A DNA stretch of 64,000 nt from contig CALUGU010000001.1 of the NCBI GenBank assembly GCA_944320255.1, positions 1 through 64,000 of the forward strand, read 5' to 3'. Origin of the DNA: an uncultured Prevotella sp. (GTDB lineage: Bacteria > Bacteroidota > Bacteroidia > Bacteroidales > Bacteroidaceae). Below are positions 41,408 through 49,555 of this stretch, piece by piece (the stretch's first letter is position 1; the number at the start of each line of letters is the position of its first letter). The position numbers and the translations under genes were made by a program. Under the pieces are notes generated by a model. It was given only the letters and a program-made list of their open reading frames with translations, did not search any database and was not told the DNA's origin.

Positions 41408-41887
41408 TTACAGATGCACCTTTATGCCTTTCAGCGTGCTTAACTTTTTTGCTTTTGTAGTGTAATGGCGTATCATTTCCTCAAGCTCGCAGTCAAGGTA
41501 ATGGCAAGCGGAGTGAGCCTTTACGTTGAGCAAGTCAAACTTCTGCCGGCCTATCTTGCGTATGAGGTTGCGCTCGTATCCGATGAGGTGGTCGGCGGAG
41601 AACCTGTTGCAAAACCTGCATTCGGCGTGGGCGTTGTCCTCGCTGAACCTCGTGGCCATGTGGCGGCGCGAGTGGAAATGTCCGCAGTCAACGTCCTCGA
41701 ATTTCTTAATCTGTCCGCACGATATGCAGCGGACGTAGCCTCCGGGCATGGCATCTCGGAGGCGGATGTAGAGCGAGAACACGCGGTCGAGCTTTTTAAC
41801 GAGGTCGGGCTTCTTTCTCGCCCTTGTTTTTGCGCCACTGCTTTCGCTGTGAGCCTTTTTGTTTTTCCTTTTGATATAGTATGGCAT
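41408..41887 (-). CDS. ninG: NinG-like recombination endonuclease
   Basis: This 159-residue protein fits phage NinG (Rap): a basic N-terminus with KLDRVFSLYIRLRDA, CISCGQIKKFEDVDCGHFHS and ECRFCNRFSADHLIGYERNL, a zinc-binding set of Cys/His residues. NinG-family proteins process Holliday-type junctions in phage recombination. Normal length. First gene of the recombination block upstream of the replication promoter. Confidence 0.85.
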   Translation of the reverse strand: MPYYIKRKNKKAHSESSGAKTRARKKPDLVKKLDRVFSLYIRLRDAMPGGYVRCISCGQIKKFEDVDCGHFHSRRHMATRFSEDNAHAECRFCNRFSADHLIGYERNLIRKIGRQKFDLLNVKAHSACHYLDCELEEMIRHYTTKAKKLSTLKGIKVHL

Positions 41888-41890
41888 GGC

Positions 41891-42250
41891 TTATTCAAAT
41901 TCCGTTTGTATCAAAGATAAACCGCCGATTGGCGTGACGATTGCCGACGGCGTAGCGTTACTCTCAAAACTGACTTCAAGCCCTGCGGCCACGGCGCACT
42001 GCAATTCGACGTTGCATCCTGCGCTCCTGTTCCAACCTTTCAGCATCAGTATCTCGTCGCAGTCGAGCAGCATTTTCAGGTCTGCCCTCATGTGTTCGTG
42101 CGTGGACGCTTCACGGTCAAGTCCGTTGTCGAACGGGTTGCGGACTTCATATCCGCACAGTTCCAATACTTCCTGTGCCTTGGCGAAGGCGTCTTTTCTC
42201 TCATTGATGTCATAGCCGCTGATAGGGCCGCTTATGTAGATTTTCTTCAT
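41891..42250 (-). CDS. DUF4406 / nucleoside deoxyribosyltransferase-like protein
   Basis: This 119-residue protein opens KKIYISGPISGYDINERKDA and continues with LDCDEILMLKGWNRSAGCNV and ELQCA. This is the DUF4406 pattern, a Rossmann-like fold related to nucleoside 2-deoxyribosyltransferases (GPISG binds the base/sugar, the W..S.GC..E region carries the catalytic Glu). A role in nucleotide salvage or in modified nucleotides is plausible. Confidence 0.82.
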   Translation of the reverse strand: MKKIYISGPISGYDINERKDAFAKAQEVLELCGYEVRNPFDNGLDREASTHEHMRADLKMLLDCDEILMLKGWNRSAGCNVELQCAVAAGLEVSFESNATPSAIVTPIGGLSLIQTEFE

Positions 42251-42255
42251 TATGG

Positions 42256-43434
42256 TTAAAACATTACGTTTGTCAGTTGCTTGCCGTTAGACTTCACGCA
42301 CCACCTTGCGCTTCCTGGCACCTCTACGTCAATCTTCAGGTCGGACACCTTGCCGAAACGCTTGTAGTTGCCTCCGAGGTCTATCACCCATCCGTCCTTT
42401 CCTGCACATGGGCGGATGGCCCTGCCAACCATCTGATAGTAAAGCGACAGCGACTTGGTGGGCCTCGCCAGTATCACGGTGTCAAGCGCGGGATAATCGA
42501 AGCCTGTTGTCAGCACGCCAACGTTGGCCACTACCTTTATGTCGCCACGCTTGAACGCGTCCAATACTCCCTCGCGTTCTGCCTTTTTGGTGTTGCCTGT
42601 GACTATAGCCGCATTAACGCCTACGCTGCGGAGCTTCAGCACAAGCTCGTCTGCCTCTTTGGTGAAGCGTGTGAATACTAGCACGCCGTTTCTTGGCACT
42701 CCGTTCTTAGGCTTCAGCACTCGCATGGTGGTTGAGGTGAGCTGGTCGTAAAAGCCGCTGCGCTCGTATTCGAGTTTCAGCGACTCGTCGTCGTAGTCGG
42801 CTCCTGTGGAGTTGGTCTTGACGTTGGACATGTCAAGCGTCGTGCAATCGAAGTATCTCAAATCGGCGAGAAAACCTTTCGCCAGCAAGTCTGACACTTG
42901 GCAGTAGTAAAGCACATCGTCGAATATCCTCGGCCTTGTGCGCGTGAGGAACTTGATCATAGACATTCCGTAAAGCCCTTGTCCTAACCTGTAAGGCGTT
43001 GCGGTAAGCCCTACGACGCGCCTGTCCTGTGCTTCTATAAATTCCTTGTACTGGCCGCCCTTCGCGTTGGTAAGGTGACATTCGTCAATAAGTATGTTCC
43101 TGAAACGTGCGAAGTCGCCTACATGGTTCATCACGCTGCCTATCGTGGCGAAGGTTATGCGGTTGATGTCCTTGCTACCTGCCGACGCGGAATACACGCC
43201 GCAGTCGAACACGCCATAGCTTTGCAGCTTGGCGAAGTTCTGCTCCAAAATCTCCTTCGAGGGCTGGAACACGAGCAGCGGACCGTCGAGGCGCGAGGCT
43301 ATGTCGGCGATAATGAGTGACTTTCCGCTCCCGGTGGGGAGTATGAGCAGGCCGTTCCTTTTCGCCTTCCGCCCAAACGCGCGGACGGCGGCGTCGCTGG
43401 CCTTTTTCTGATAGTCTCTTAGCTGGTATTTCAT
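42256..43434 (-). CDS. DEAD/DEAH-box helicase
   Basis: This 392-residue superfamily 2 helicase has PTGSGKS at 33-39 (motif I), IDECHL near 113 (motif II), LTATPYRLG (motif III), VFTRFTKEADELV (motif IV) and MVGRAIRPC (motif VI, Q-x-x-GR-like). Similar to the phage UvsW/UvsX-associated helicases used in recombination-dependent replication. The start has the AAGAGCAATG leader. Confidence 0.88.
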   Translation of the reverse strand: MKYQLRDYQKKASDAAVRAFGRKAKRNGLLILPTGSGKSLIIADIASRLDGPLLVFQPSKEILEQNFAKLQSYGVFDCGVYSASAGSKDINRITFATIGSVMNHVGDFARFRNILIDECHLTNAKGGQYKEFIEAQDRRVVGLTATPYRLGQGLYGMSMIKFLTRTRPRIFDDVLYYCQVSDLLAKGFLADLRYFDCTTLDMSNVKTNSTGADYDDESLKLEYERSGFYDQLTSTTMRVLKPKNGVPRNGVLVFTRFTKEADELVLKLRSVGVNAAIVTGNTKKAEREGVLDAFKRGDIKVVANVGVLTTGFDYPALDTVILARPTKSLSLYYQMVGRAIRPCAGKDGWVIDLGGNYKRFGKVSDLKIDVEVPGSARWCVKSNGKQLTNVMF

Positions 43435-43461
43435 TGCTCTTTTTCGTTATACTATTGCTTG

Positions 43462-43554
43462 CTTTCACGGATACGTTGTTTTAACGTTTTTTAGACGGCA
43501 TCCGAGGCGGTTAAAGACCGTATTTATCGATGCCAAAGACGGCATCCGTGAAAG
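43462..43554 (-). repeat. Inverted and direct repeats around AGACGGCATCCG
   Basis: CTTTCACGGAT (43462-43472) is the perfect inverse of ATCCGTGAAAG (43544-43554). Inside are two direct AGACGGCATCCG copies (43493-43504 and 43537-43548). The 24-bp stretch 43481-43504 recurs exactly, inverted, at 57763-57786. Since the region lies just 3' of the tRNA-like RNA, it may be that RNA's terminator or processing site. Confidence 0.6.
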
Positions 43555-43565
43555 TTGAATATTAG

Positions 43566-43769
43566 CGGTGGAAGCAGGACTTGCACCTGCACGATTTTAC
43601 AAGATGTCGCAGTATGAGATTGTTTGATATGACAGGACTTGTAAAGGTAACATACTGCACCGTCGCCGGTCATGGTTAAGGCGTGCGCTTTTCTGCGTGC
43701 GTAGTGGCGCACCTTTCATCGAGAACCATATTTAATTTTCCTCGCGTCTGCTAATTCCGCCATTCCACC
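43566..43769 (-). ncRNA. tRNA-like structured RNA with internal pseudoknot
   Basis: The 5' end GGTGGAA (43763-43769) pairs perfectly with TTCCACC (43567-43573), followed by a G discriminator. Next comes a Leu-type D arm (GCGGAATTAGCAGACGC). Near the 3' end, GCAGG-TGCAAGT-CCTGC is a T arm. Instead of an anticodon and variable arm there are about 145 nt. They hold a GAGGA/TTCTC hairpin, a GTGCGC/GCGCAC hairpin and an ACCG-GCGA-CGGT hairpin with a GNRA loop. They also hold two interleaved perfect 8-bp helices (GCAGTATG/CATACTGC and TTTACAAG/CTTGTAAA), a pseudoknot. It is too long and unusual for a plain tRNA, and no tmRNA features such as a G3-U70 pair or Ala-type tag were found. Function unknown. 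Confidence 0.72.
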
Positions 43770-43838
43770 TTGGGAAACCGCTGTGTCTCACGACATGGGC
43801 GGTTGAAATGGTAATATATGCAATTCATCTTGTGTTTG

Positions 43839-44480
43839 TCAGTCGTCGCCGAAGGGCAAGTCGTCATTGTCTTTATCTTCCTGCATATTCTTTGGCTTCT
43901 CCACTTCAGGGAACTCCACGCCAAACACGTCCATCATAGCCTTGCGGTTGGCATCCTCCTGCGCCCACAGGCCGCCGCGGTCCCATTCGGGTATCTTCTC
44001 TACCTTGCATAACTGGAACTCGCCGTCAACCCATGCGTAATAAAGGTAATGACCGTTGAGGGCGATGCGCGCCGTCTCGGTGGCAGGCAGGCGGAAGTCG
44101 CATGTGCCCTGCTTGACACGGGCTGCGAGGTCTGCGATTTCAAGCAACACGGAGTTGTAAGCGTCCTCGGCCTGTTTCTTCATCACCTTGATGTCGGCAA
44201 GCGTCTTTTCAAGCTCCTCCTTGCGCTTGGGCGCGTCGTTCTCCTGCTTAACGCAGTATTCCTCGCGTATGGCGGCTATCTCGAAGTCGTCATACTTTCG
44301 GCTGACTACCTCGGCGTCGGGGAACAGCGCGTTGAACTTGTCCTTGATTACGTCTATCGCCTCTTGGCTTTTCTTAGCTCCCTTGCAGAGCGTAAGCACG
44401 TCCTTGAACATTTCCTTCTGCGCTTCCGTGAGGCAGAACTCAATCTTTTCAGGGCGGTGGTTTGCTAAATCTGTCAACAT
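43839..44480 (-). CDS. Phage hypothetical with SSB-tip-like C-terminus
   Basis: This 213-residue protein is helical in the middle (RKEELEKTLADIKVMKKQAE). It ends in an acidic tail, DNDDLPFGDD, which contains DDLPF, the motif SSB proteins use to recruit partners. It is three genes from an SSB-like protein with the same tail, so it may compete for or share SSB-binding partners. No catalytic motif is visible. Confidence 0.62.
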   Translation of the reverse strand: MLTDLANHRPEKIEFCLTEAQKEMFKDVLTLCKGAKKSQEAIDVIKDKFNALFPDAEVVSRKYDDFEIAAIREEYCVKQENDAPKRKEELEKTLADIKVMKKQAEDAYNSVLLEIADLAARVKQGTCDFRLPATETARIALNGHYLYYAWVDGEFQLCKVEKIPEWDRGGLWAQEDANRKAMMDVFGVEFPEVEKPKNMQEDKDNDDLPFGDD

Positions 44481-44527
44481 AAATCTTTTACTTGTTAATT
44501 GTTAATTTTCAATTCCGCCTAAGGCGG

Positions 44528-44968
44528 TTATACGTATTCTTGGTATTGCTCTATCTGCCTTTGGGCGTAAAACAACGCCTCGCCCTCGTTAGGCGAAGGC
44601 AGGTACAATCCGCATTCGGCGCTGCTGTAATTCCTAAAACGCTCTATGGCCTCGGTCATTTCCCGCTTGTCAAGCTCGGTGGAGCTGCGGATGTACTTTA
44701 TCGTTTGTCCTCTCTTGTTCGTCCTTGTCCGCTCGAAGATGTCGCGGTTGCAGAGCTTCTTGAAGATGTCGAACTTAACCTCCTCAAGCGTATAGCCGAA
44801 CTCCGAGGCGAAATATCCCAACAGCACATGGAGGTAAGAGTTCTGCGCCAGCGTCCTCTGCGTGTTCTTTTTCTTCATCTCGACATACGCCCCGTCAAGC
44901 ACAAGCCGGTTGGCGGCTTCCTTGAAACGCTGGCGGTCGTAGGGGTTCTTCAGGTCGTAGAGTGCCAT
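44528..44968 (-). CDS. NinB-like recombination protein
   Basis: The protein has 146 residues from 44968 (MALYDLKNPYDRQRFKEAAN). The pattern RTLAQNSYLHVLLGYFASEF, then GYTLEEVKFDIFKKLCNRDI and the closing ERFRNYSSAECGLYLPSPNE, fits NinB-type phage recombination mediators. These bind ssDNA and replace RecFOR functions. The longer frame to 45046 overlaps the SSB-like gene and is rejected. Confidence 0.7.
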   Translation of the reverse strand: MALYDLKNPYDRQRFKEAANRLVLDGAYVEMKKKNTQRTLAQNSYLHVLLGYFASEFGYTLEEVKFDIFKKLCNRDIFERTRTNKRGQTIKYIRSSTELDKREMTEAIERFRNYSSAECGLYLPSPNEGEALFYAQRQIEQYQEYV

Positions 44969-45003
44969 TGTGTCGTTTTTTTGCAGACAAGCAGTCAGTA
45001 ACG

Positions 45004-45039
45004 AGCAGACAAGGGGATTTGCCTTGCCACTCGTCTGCT
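45004..45039 (-). promoter_or_regulatory. Intergenic hairpin downstream of the SSB-like gene
   Basis: AGCAGAC (45004-45010) pairs with GTCTGCT (45033-45039), with AAGG/CCTT stacked inside. No U run follows in the minus-strand RNA, so it is more likely an mRNA-stability or processing hairpin than a terminator. Confidence 0.45.
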
Positions 45040-45042
45040 GCA

Positions 45043-45510
45043 TCAAAACGGAAGGTCGTCTTTTGCAGGATTGCCTTGTTCGTCAATGTCGGGAGGGAAC
45101 GGTGTCGGTTGCGGCGCGGTTGTCTGCGGCTGGTGATTTTGCACGACCGGCTGTGGTGTATAAGGTTGCGACGGTTGCGCCTGTTGTGCGCCGTTGTTGT
45201 AACGCTGGTACGGCTCAATCTTGTAGGCTGTGATGTTGGTGAAATAGGTCGTCTTGCCTTCTTTCTCTACCTTGCGGCCTGACAGCAAGAACGACACGGT
45301 TACGAACTGGCCTGCTTGGTAGTTGTTCAAGTCGTCAACGTGCTTGCCAGTGAACTCGAACTTGGGATAGTTCTCTTTTTTCTCACCTGTCATAGTGTCG
45401 AAACGCGAGCAATCTAAGACTACTTCCCTTTTTCGAAGAATCTTGTCTTGATAGGGGATGTTCTCCACTTCCCCTATCAAGAGTATGCGTCCTGTTATAG
45501 TATTAGCCAT
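45043..45510 (-). CDS. SSB-like DUF3127 single-stranded DNA-binding protein
   Basis: The protein has 155 residues. Residues 1-105 form an OB-like beta domain (TGRILLIGEVENIPYQDKIL; FVTVSFLLSGRKVEKEGKTT). A Gln/Pro-rich flexible linker and the terminal DDLPF, the protein-interaction tip of bacterial SSBs, follow. The N-terminal part matches DUF3127, a family regarded as Bacteroidetes phage SSBs. Sits between the NinB-like and DUF1351 genes in the recombination block. Confidence 0.85.
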   Translation of the reverse strand: MANTITGRILLIGEVENIPYQDKILRKREVVLDCSRFDTMTGEKKENYPKFEFTGKHVDDLNNYQAGQFVTVSFLLSGRKVEKEGKTTYFTNITAYKIEPYQRYNNGAQQAQPSQPYTPQPVVQNHQPQTTAPQPTPFPPDIDEQGNPAKDDLPF

Positions 45511-45513
45511 AGC

Positions 45514-46434
45514 CTAACTTATTACGGTGAACTTGAAATTAGTATCTTCAAGGAACATTTCAAGAGCTTGAAACATTACGGCAGTCCCCTCTATCCGCAA
45601 TTTCTTGACAATCACGTTTTCAGGAGGGGCGGCAGATTGCCCCATGGCGTTTGCGAAAGCGTCTATGACGTCTGCAAGGCTGTCATCTTCTATGTGTCCG
45701 TGGCTCTGCTTTTGCGCGTCATTTACAGGCTCTTCCTTTTTCTCACAAGGCTTTGTTACATCAACAGCAGCCTGTTTGGCAGTGGCGGATTTCTCACGCT
45801 CAAGTTTAAGCCTGTTGGCGTATTCGACAGTGGCCTGTAAGTCAAGGCTTTCCTTGTAGCGTGCAACAAGCGCATCGTAATCGTCGAAATGGCTAAGGAC
45901 TTCAAAGGCCGTCTTTATTTCTGCAATGCGTCCTTTGATTTCACTTTCAACTGATTTGAGCGACGTTGACTTGTTGAGCCATTTCTCGTTGAAAATCAGG
46001 GACAAGTCTATTCCTAATTCATCAAAGCCGCAGTTATGGGCGACATCAATAATGGCATTGCGCTTTTCGGCCTTAACCCTTGTATCGTCTGCTTGAATGA
46101 CAGTGTCTATCTTTGCTACAGCCGACTTTATGAGCTTTACCGTTTCATTACAAGTGGCCTTGAACTCGTCGAACGGTTTGCTCCATTCCTTTTCAAGCTC
46201 GATGCGCTTGTCGTTAAGGGCTTTTGCCGCCTTGTTCAAAAGTGCTTTGTCGGCCTTGCACTTGGGAATGTCGTCAGTGCTGTAATTGCTTATGTCGTAC
46301 TTCGGCAGCATTTCCTCGACAAAAGCCTTGACCTGTCTTATGTTGGTGGTGATTGTTCCAAGCGACAGCTTGTCTATGCCGAGCTGCACGTCCTTTTCTT
46401 GGATTTCAACAATCTGCGTGTTATCGTTGTTCAT
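45514..46434 (-). CDS. DUF1351 phage recombination-module protein
   Basis: The protein has 306 residues. The N-terminal 200 residues are a long alpha-helical region (QVKAFVEEMLPKYDISNYST; ALNDKRIELEKEWSKPFDEF) typical of DUF1351, often next to phage recombinases. Residues 275-300 form a small alpha/beta tail (KKLRIEGTAVMFQALEMFLE). No enzyme activity is known; structural support for recombination is plausible. Confidence 0.8.
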   Translation of the reverse strand: MNNDNTQIVEIQEKDVQLGIDKLSLGTITTNIRQVKAFVEEMLPKYDISNYSTDDIPKCKADKALLNKAAKALNDKRIELEKEWSKPFDEFKATCNETVKLIKSAVAKIDTVIQADDTRVKAEKRNAIIDVAHNCGFDELGIDLSLIFNEKWLNKSTSLKSVESEIKGRIAEIKTAFEVLSHFDDYDALVARYKESLDLQATVEYANRLKLEREKSATAKQAAVDVTKPCEKKEEPVNDAQKQSHGHIEDDSLADVIDAFANAMGQSAAPPENVIVKKLRIEGTAVMFQALEMFLEDTNFKFTVIS

Positions 46435-47192
46435 TGTAAATTGAATATCTTTTTATCGGTTATCAAACTCCTGTTATCATTCAAGAACTTTATGAAGTCC
46501 TCGCAATGCCGGGTAAGCAATGGGATGTCACGCTCCTTGACAAAAGAGTAACTTTCAGTATAAGTGTTATACCACGTCTTACCAATTTCAACGACGTTGT
46601 ACTCGAAGTCAGGCACGTCGCATCCGTTCTTGAGCAAGGCGTAGGGATAGACACGGTGCTGCCAGTGGTCCTTGAACTTGCCTACATAATACTTGCCAGT
46701 GGTTTTCAAGTCGTGGGTGCAGAACGGCATCACGTAATCTATATATCCGTAAAGCAGCACGTCGCCGAAAACGGTAGGCAGGATGGCTTGTACGTATTGC
46801 TGAGCCAACGCTCCCTTGTAATATTCAGCAACCTCACGGACAAGCGACACGGGAAAATAGAACGTGCTTCCGTTGAGCGTGGCGTTAAGTCCTAAGACTT
46901 TGCCGTACTCGTCTTTTACTCTCTTGACACTTACATTCTTTGAGTTCCTATGTTGAACCATGCAGTCTATGACCTCGTTGAACGCAGTGCCTTTTGACGC
47001 GGCTTCGCTCTCGAACGGTACGCGGTTGATTTTGTCTATCAATCCTTGGAATTGCTTTTCCCTGAACTCATCCAGCGAGAGATGGGGATTTTCTGAATAC
47101 CCCCAATATCTCTCGTAGATGATGTCGCTGTCGAGCAAGTCTTGGTAGCCGTCGAGCAACGTAGGATAAATCCTGTAACTTACTTTGTTCAT
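46431..47192 (-). CDS. PD-(D/E)XK exonuclease-like protein
   Basis: The protein has 253 residues. The segment YGYIDYVMPFCTHDLKTTGK contains the D...DxK pattern of Cas4/RecB-type nucleases. VGKFKDHWQHRVYPYALLKN then gives the downstream Gln/Tyr motif. It lies next to a Sak4-like ATPase, the usual partner in Bacteroidales phages. Likely prepares 3' single-stranded ends for annealing. Confidence 0.78.
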   Translation of the reverse strand: MNKVSYRIYPTLLDGYQDLLDSDIIYERYWGYSENPHLSLDEFREKQFQGLIDKINRVPFESEAASKGTAFNEVIDCMVQHRNSKNVSVKRVKDEYGKVLGLNATLNGSTFYFPVSLVREVAEYYKGALAQQYVQAILPTVFGDVLLYGYIDYVMPFCTHDLKTTGKYYVGKFKDHWQHRVYPYALLKNGCDVPDFEYNVVEIGKTWYNTYTESYSFVKERDIPLLTRHCEDFIKFLNDNRSLITDKKIFNLQ

Positions 47193-48142
47193 GCGGCCTC
47201 CGGGTCTTCGTATTCCTTAGTTTCCTTGTTGTAGACAAGTTTAAGTTCTTTCACTTTCTTGCCGAACAAATCCCTTGCCTGCAACACTATGGAACTGCCG
47301 TGCTTGGCGTATTCCTTGATGTTGTCCTTGACAAACATATTGGCCGACTGGGCGTCGCAGATAAGCGCGATGTTGTCTTTGAGTTGTGATAGGACTTCGT
47401 TGTATTCCGCTATCTTCTTTTCCTTGACTGCTATCATAGCGTTGTACTTTGCAATGATTTGCTTCTCAATGAAATCATTAGCGGCTGTTACGTTGCCGTT
47501 GCGGTCAAGTATGGTAGGGATGTTCATAATGCCGGGCAGTTGGCAGGTGTTCTTACCGTCGTTCCTGCTGGTGGGGTCGAACGTGATTGTCCTTTTCTGC
47601 AATCCGTTCTCGTTCTTCATTTCTAGATAACCCAACAAGTCGAGTTCCGTGACGATGGAGTTATAGTTCTTCTCCCTAAGCGCAGGGATGAAAACAGTTT
47701 CCTCGCCTTCCTTCCTCGTGTCCCTGTGGGCCACGAATATCACGTTCTTGTTCAGCCCGGACAAGGCGTTGGTAAACCACTTGAAATCGTTGTTTATAGC
47801 TCCCCAATCCTGTATCCTCGGCTGGTATCCATTGCAACGGTAGGCGATGATGTAATCCATCATCTTTCCTATGGTGTCAACTACTATTGAGTCAAATTCG
47901 TTGAGTTCATTAGGAGAGCTTAGCAGATAGAGGATGTCGTTCCAACTCTCGACTTGGACTATACCTACCTGGTCGCCCAAATGGTTTGTGTTAACACGCT
48001 TGACACCGTTGTCGAAGTCAAGCAAAAGCGGTCTCGGTGCGGATAACGCAAGCGTACTCTTACCCATTCCTGCTTGGCCGTAAATCATAATCTTGATGTT
48101 CTTTACGACCTTGATTTCATTACTTTTCTTAATCAGACTCAT
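47189..48142 (-). CDS. Sak4-like recombination ATPase
   Basis: The protein has 317 residues. The Walker A GQAGMGKST is at 22-30, and FDSIVVDTIGKM gives the Walker B. VIFVAHRDTRKEGEETVF follows, matching the AAA_24/Sak4 RecA-like single-strand-annealing partner of phages. A C-terminal helical extension ends the protein. The start has the AAGAGCAATG leader. Together with the nuclease and the SSB-like protein it forms a recombination module. Confidence 0.85.
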   Translation of the reverse strand: MSLIKKSNEIKVVKNIKIMIYGQAGMGKSTLALSAPRPLLLDFDNGVKRVNTNHLGDQVGIVQVESWNDILYLLSSPNELNEFDSIVVDTIGKMMDYIIAYRCNGYQPRIQDWGAINNDFKWFTNALSGLNKNVIFVAHRDTRKEGEETVFIPALREKNYNSIVTELDLLGYLEMKNENGLQKRTITFDPTSRNDGKNTCQLPGIMNIPTILDRNGNVTAANDFIEKQIIAKYNAMIAVKEKKIAEYNEVLSQLKDNIALICDAQSANMFVKDNIKEYAKHGSSIVLQARDLFGKKVKELKLVYNKETKEYEDPEAA

Positions 48143-48154
48143 TGCTCTTAGTGT

Positions 48155-48706
48155 TTAAATGTTGTTGAATAAATCGTTTTCTTTCACGTATTTCACAAAT
48201 TCGCTTTTCTCGTGGATGCCCAACTTTGCGTAGACGCTCCTGACATGGTTCTTTATCGTGTTTGGCGATATGAAAAGGCGTTCTGCTATTTCATCCTTAC
48301 AAAATCCTTCATAAACGAGCTTCATCACCCTTAATTCGGCTACAGACAATTTCGTGTTGAACTTGGGGTTGCAAATTACACATTCGTACTTGCATTCTCC
48401 ACGCAACGGGCAATCCACTTTCTCGAAGTTGAAGTTTTCGCAAACGTCGGTCTTTGCCGTGTCGAACTTGCCGAAGTTGCACTTGCAGAACCTGCGCACC
48501 ATCAGGAACTGGTAATACCTGACGTTGGCGGCACTCTTTTGGTATTCCTTCTGCAAAGCCTTGTACGCTTCCGGGTAACGTTCACTAATGTCAAGCAGCA
48601 ACTCTTGTATGAGTTCGGTGTCGTTTTCCGTAAGCCTCGCATTGCTTCCTTCTGCAGTGCGATACCAAAGCTCGTTGTCAAGTGTGTAAAACTCTATAGC
48701 TTCCAT
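48155..48706 (-). CDS. LuxR-type HTH regulator with Cys-rich centre
   Basis: The protein has 183 residues. The C-terminal 60 residues are a LuxR/GerE-type helix-turn-helix (LSVAELRVMKLVYEGFCKDE, then IAERLFISPNTIKNHVRSVY). Residues 85-125 contain CKCNFGKF and CPLRGECKYECVICNPKF, a possible zinc site. This architecture recurs in Bacteroidales prophages next to their switch. It could activate the early operon or the palindromic promoters. Confidence 0.82.
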   Translation of the reverse strand: MEAIEFYTLDNELWYRTAEGSNARLTENDTELIQELLLDISERYPEAYKALQKEYQKSAANVRYYQFLMVRRFCKCNFGKFDTAKTDVCENFNFEKVDCPLRGECKYECVICNPKFNTKLSVAELRVMKLVYEGFCKDEIAERLFISPNTIKNHVRSVYAKLGIHEKSEFVKYVKENDLFNNI

Positions 48707-48933
48707 AGCTCCTCCTTCGGTATGCCGGTATGCTTAGACAGGGCTTCAACGTAATGCTCTTTTGTCGGTTTGGCAGTGCCACGTATCCAGTTGCAAACGG
48801 TGTTGTACGTAACTCCGCACTCATTAGCAACCGACATGATGAAATCGGACTTGGGGCACGATGCCTTGGGTAGGCTGTCGTAATAGTCCTTGAGGGTCAT
48901 TTTACGGCTTTCTTCGTGTTTCTTATTTGTCAT
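48694..48933 (-). CDS. Cro-like small HTH protein
   Basis: The protein has 79 residues from 48933 (MTNKKHEESRKMTLKDYYDS); an ATG at 48942 is also in frame. It has a helix-turn-helix (FIMSVANECGVTYNTVCNWI) with RGTAKPTKEH following. First leftward gene of the switch, divergent from the repressor at 49054, which is the position of Cro-type proteins. Confidence 0.75.
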   Translation of the reverse strand: MTNKKHEESRKMTLKDYYDSLPKASCPKSDFIMSVANECGVTYNTVCNWIRGTAKPTKEHYVEALSKHTGIPKEELWKL

Positions 48934-48981
48934 ACAAATCATTTTTGTTATATTTGCAATGCAATAAAAGTATTAACAATG

Positions 48982-49036
48982 CAAAGATATAGATATTTTC
49001 TTAATAATCTACATAGAAATAAAAGAAATATCTTTG
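48982..49036. promoter_or_regulatory. Divergent switch promoters
   Basis: A minus-strand TATCTTTG (-7) at 48982-48989 faces left and a plus-strand TATCTTTG at 49029-49036 faces right. Together they form a 9-bp inverted repeat (CAAAGATAT...ATATCTTTG) 37 bp apart, with AT-rich DNA between. Canonical TTTG -33 boxes are not well placed, so activation or repression by bound regulators is likely. AATCTACATAGA in this gap (49006-49017) recurs just before the second repressor gene at 49526-49537. Confidence 0.65.
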
Positions 49037-49053
49037 CTTTAACTTAATTTATC

Positions 49054-49527
49054 ATGGAAGGAACAGGGGACGAGAAAAAAGAGCCTACTCTGGGGCAGAA
49101 AGTAATCAATGCAATCCTTGAACGCGAAAATATAAACACTTCAAAGTTGGCAGAGGAAATAGGGCTGAAGGGCTCTGTGAAAAACCAAACCCAATCGTTG
49201 TATGATGTACTACGTGGCAAAACAAAGACAATATCGCCACGGTTGGCAAACATAATACACAAAGCCAAGCCAATGTACAGGCTTGAATGGCTGATAACAG
49301 GAGAGGGCGAGATGCTGGACTATGCAGCTGGTACCGATATAGTGGTAACAGAACGTCAGGAACGAGGGACTGATGCTATGGACGTGATAAACAGACTTGT
49401 GGAGATTAACGCGCAGAAAGACGAGGAACTGCGCAAGTTGAGGACTGCATACGAGCATCTTGCACGCTGTTTCGAGAAACTGGCCGGTGACAATCCGGCA
49501 AGCATCAAGACGGCGAAATCTGTTTAA
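49054..49527 (+). CDS. Prophage repressor, XRE/HTH type
   Basis: The protein has 157 residues. The N-terminal domain (GQKVINAILERENINTSKLA, then EEIGLKGSVKNQTQSLYDVL) is a helix-turn-helix of the kind in Bacteroidales phage repressors, followed by EWLITGEGEML. Residues 110-150 are a coiled coil for oligomerisation. Rightward, opposed to the Cro-like gene, as expected for the lysogenic repressor. No LexA-like self-cleavage domain is visible. Confidence 0.8.
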   Translation: MEGTGDEKKEPTLGQKVINAILERENINTSKLAEEIGLKGSVKNQTQSLYDVLRGKTKTISPRLANIIHKAKPMYRLEWLITGEGEMLDYAAGTDIVVTERQERGTDAMDVINRLVEINAQKDEELRKLRTAYEHLARCFEKLAGDNPASIKTAKSV

Positions 49528-49555
49528 TCTACATAGACGGCAAATACTACTGGGC

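Noticed and set aside
43566..43769. Group I intron inside tRNA-Leu, or a tmRNA
   Set aside because: None of the P/Q/R/S core sequences is visible and the insert is too short for an intron; acceptor pair 3-70 is not G-U and no Ala-type tag ending in LAA is found.
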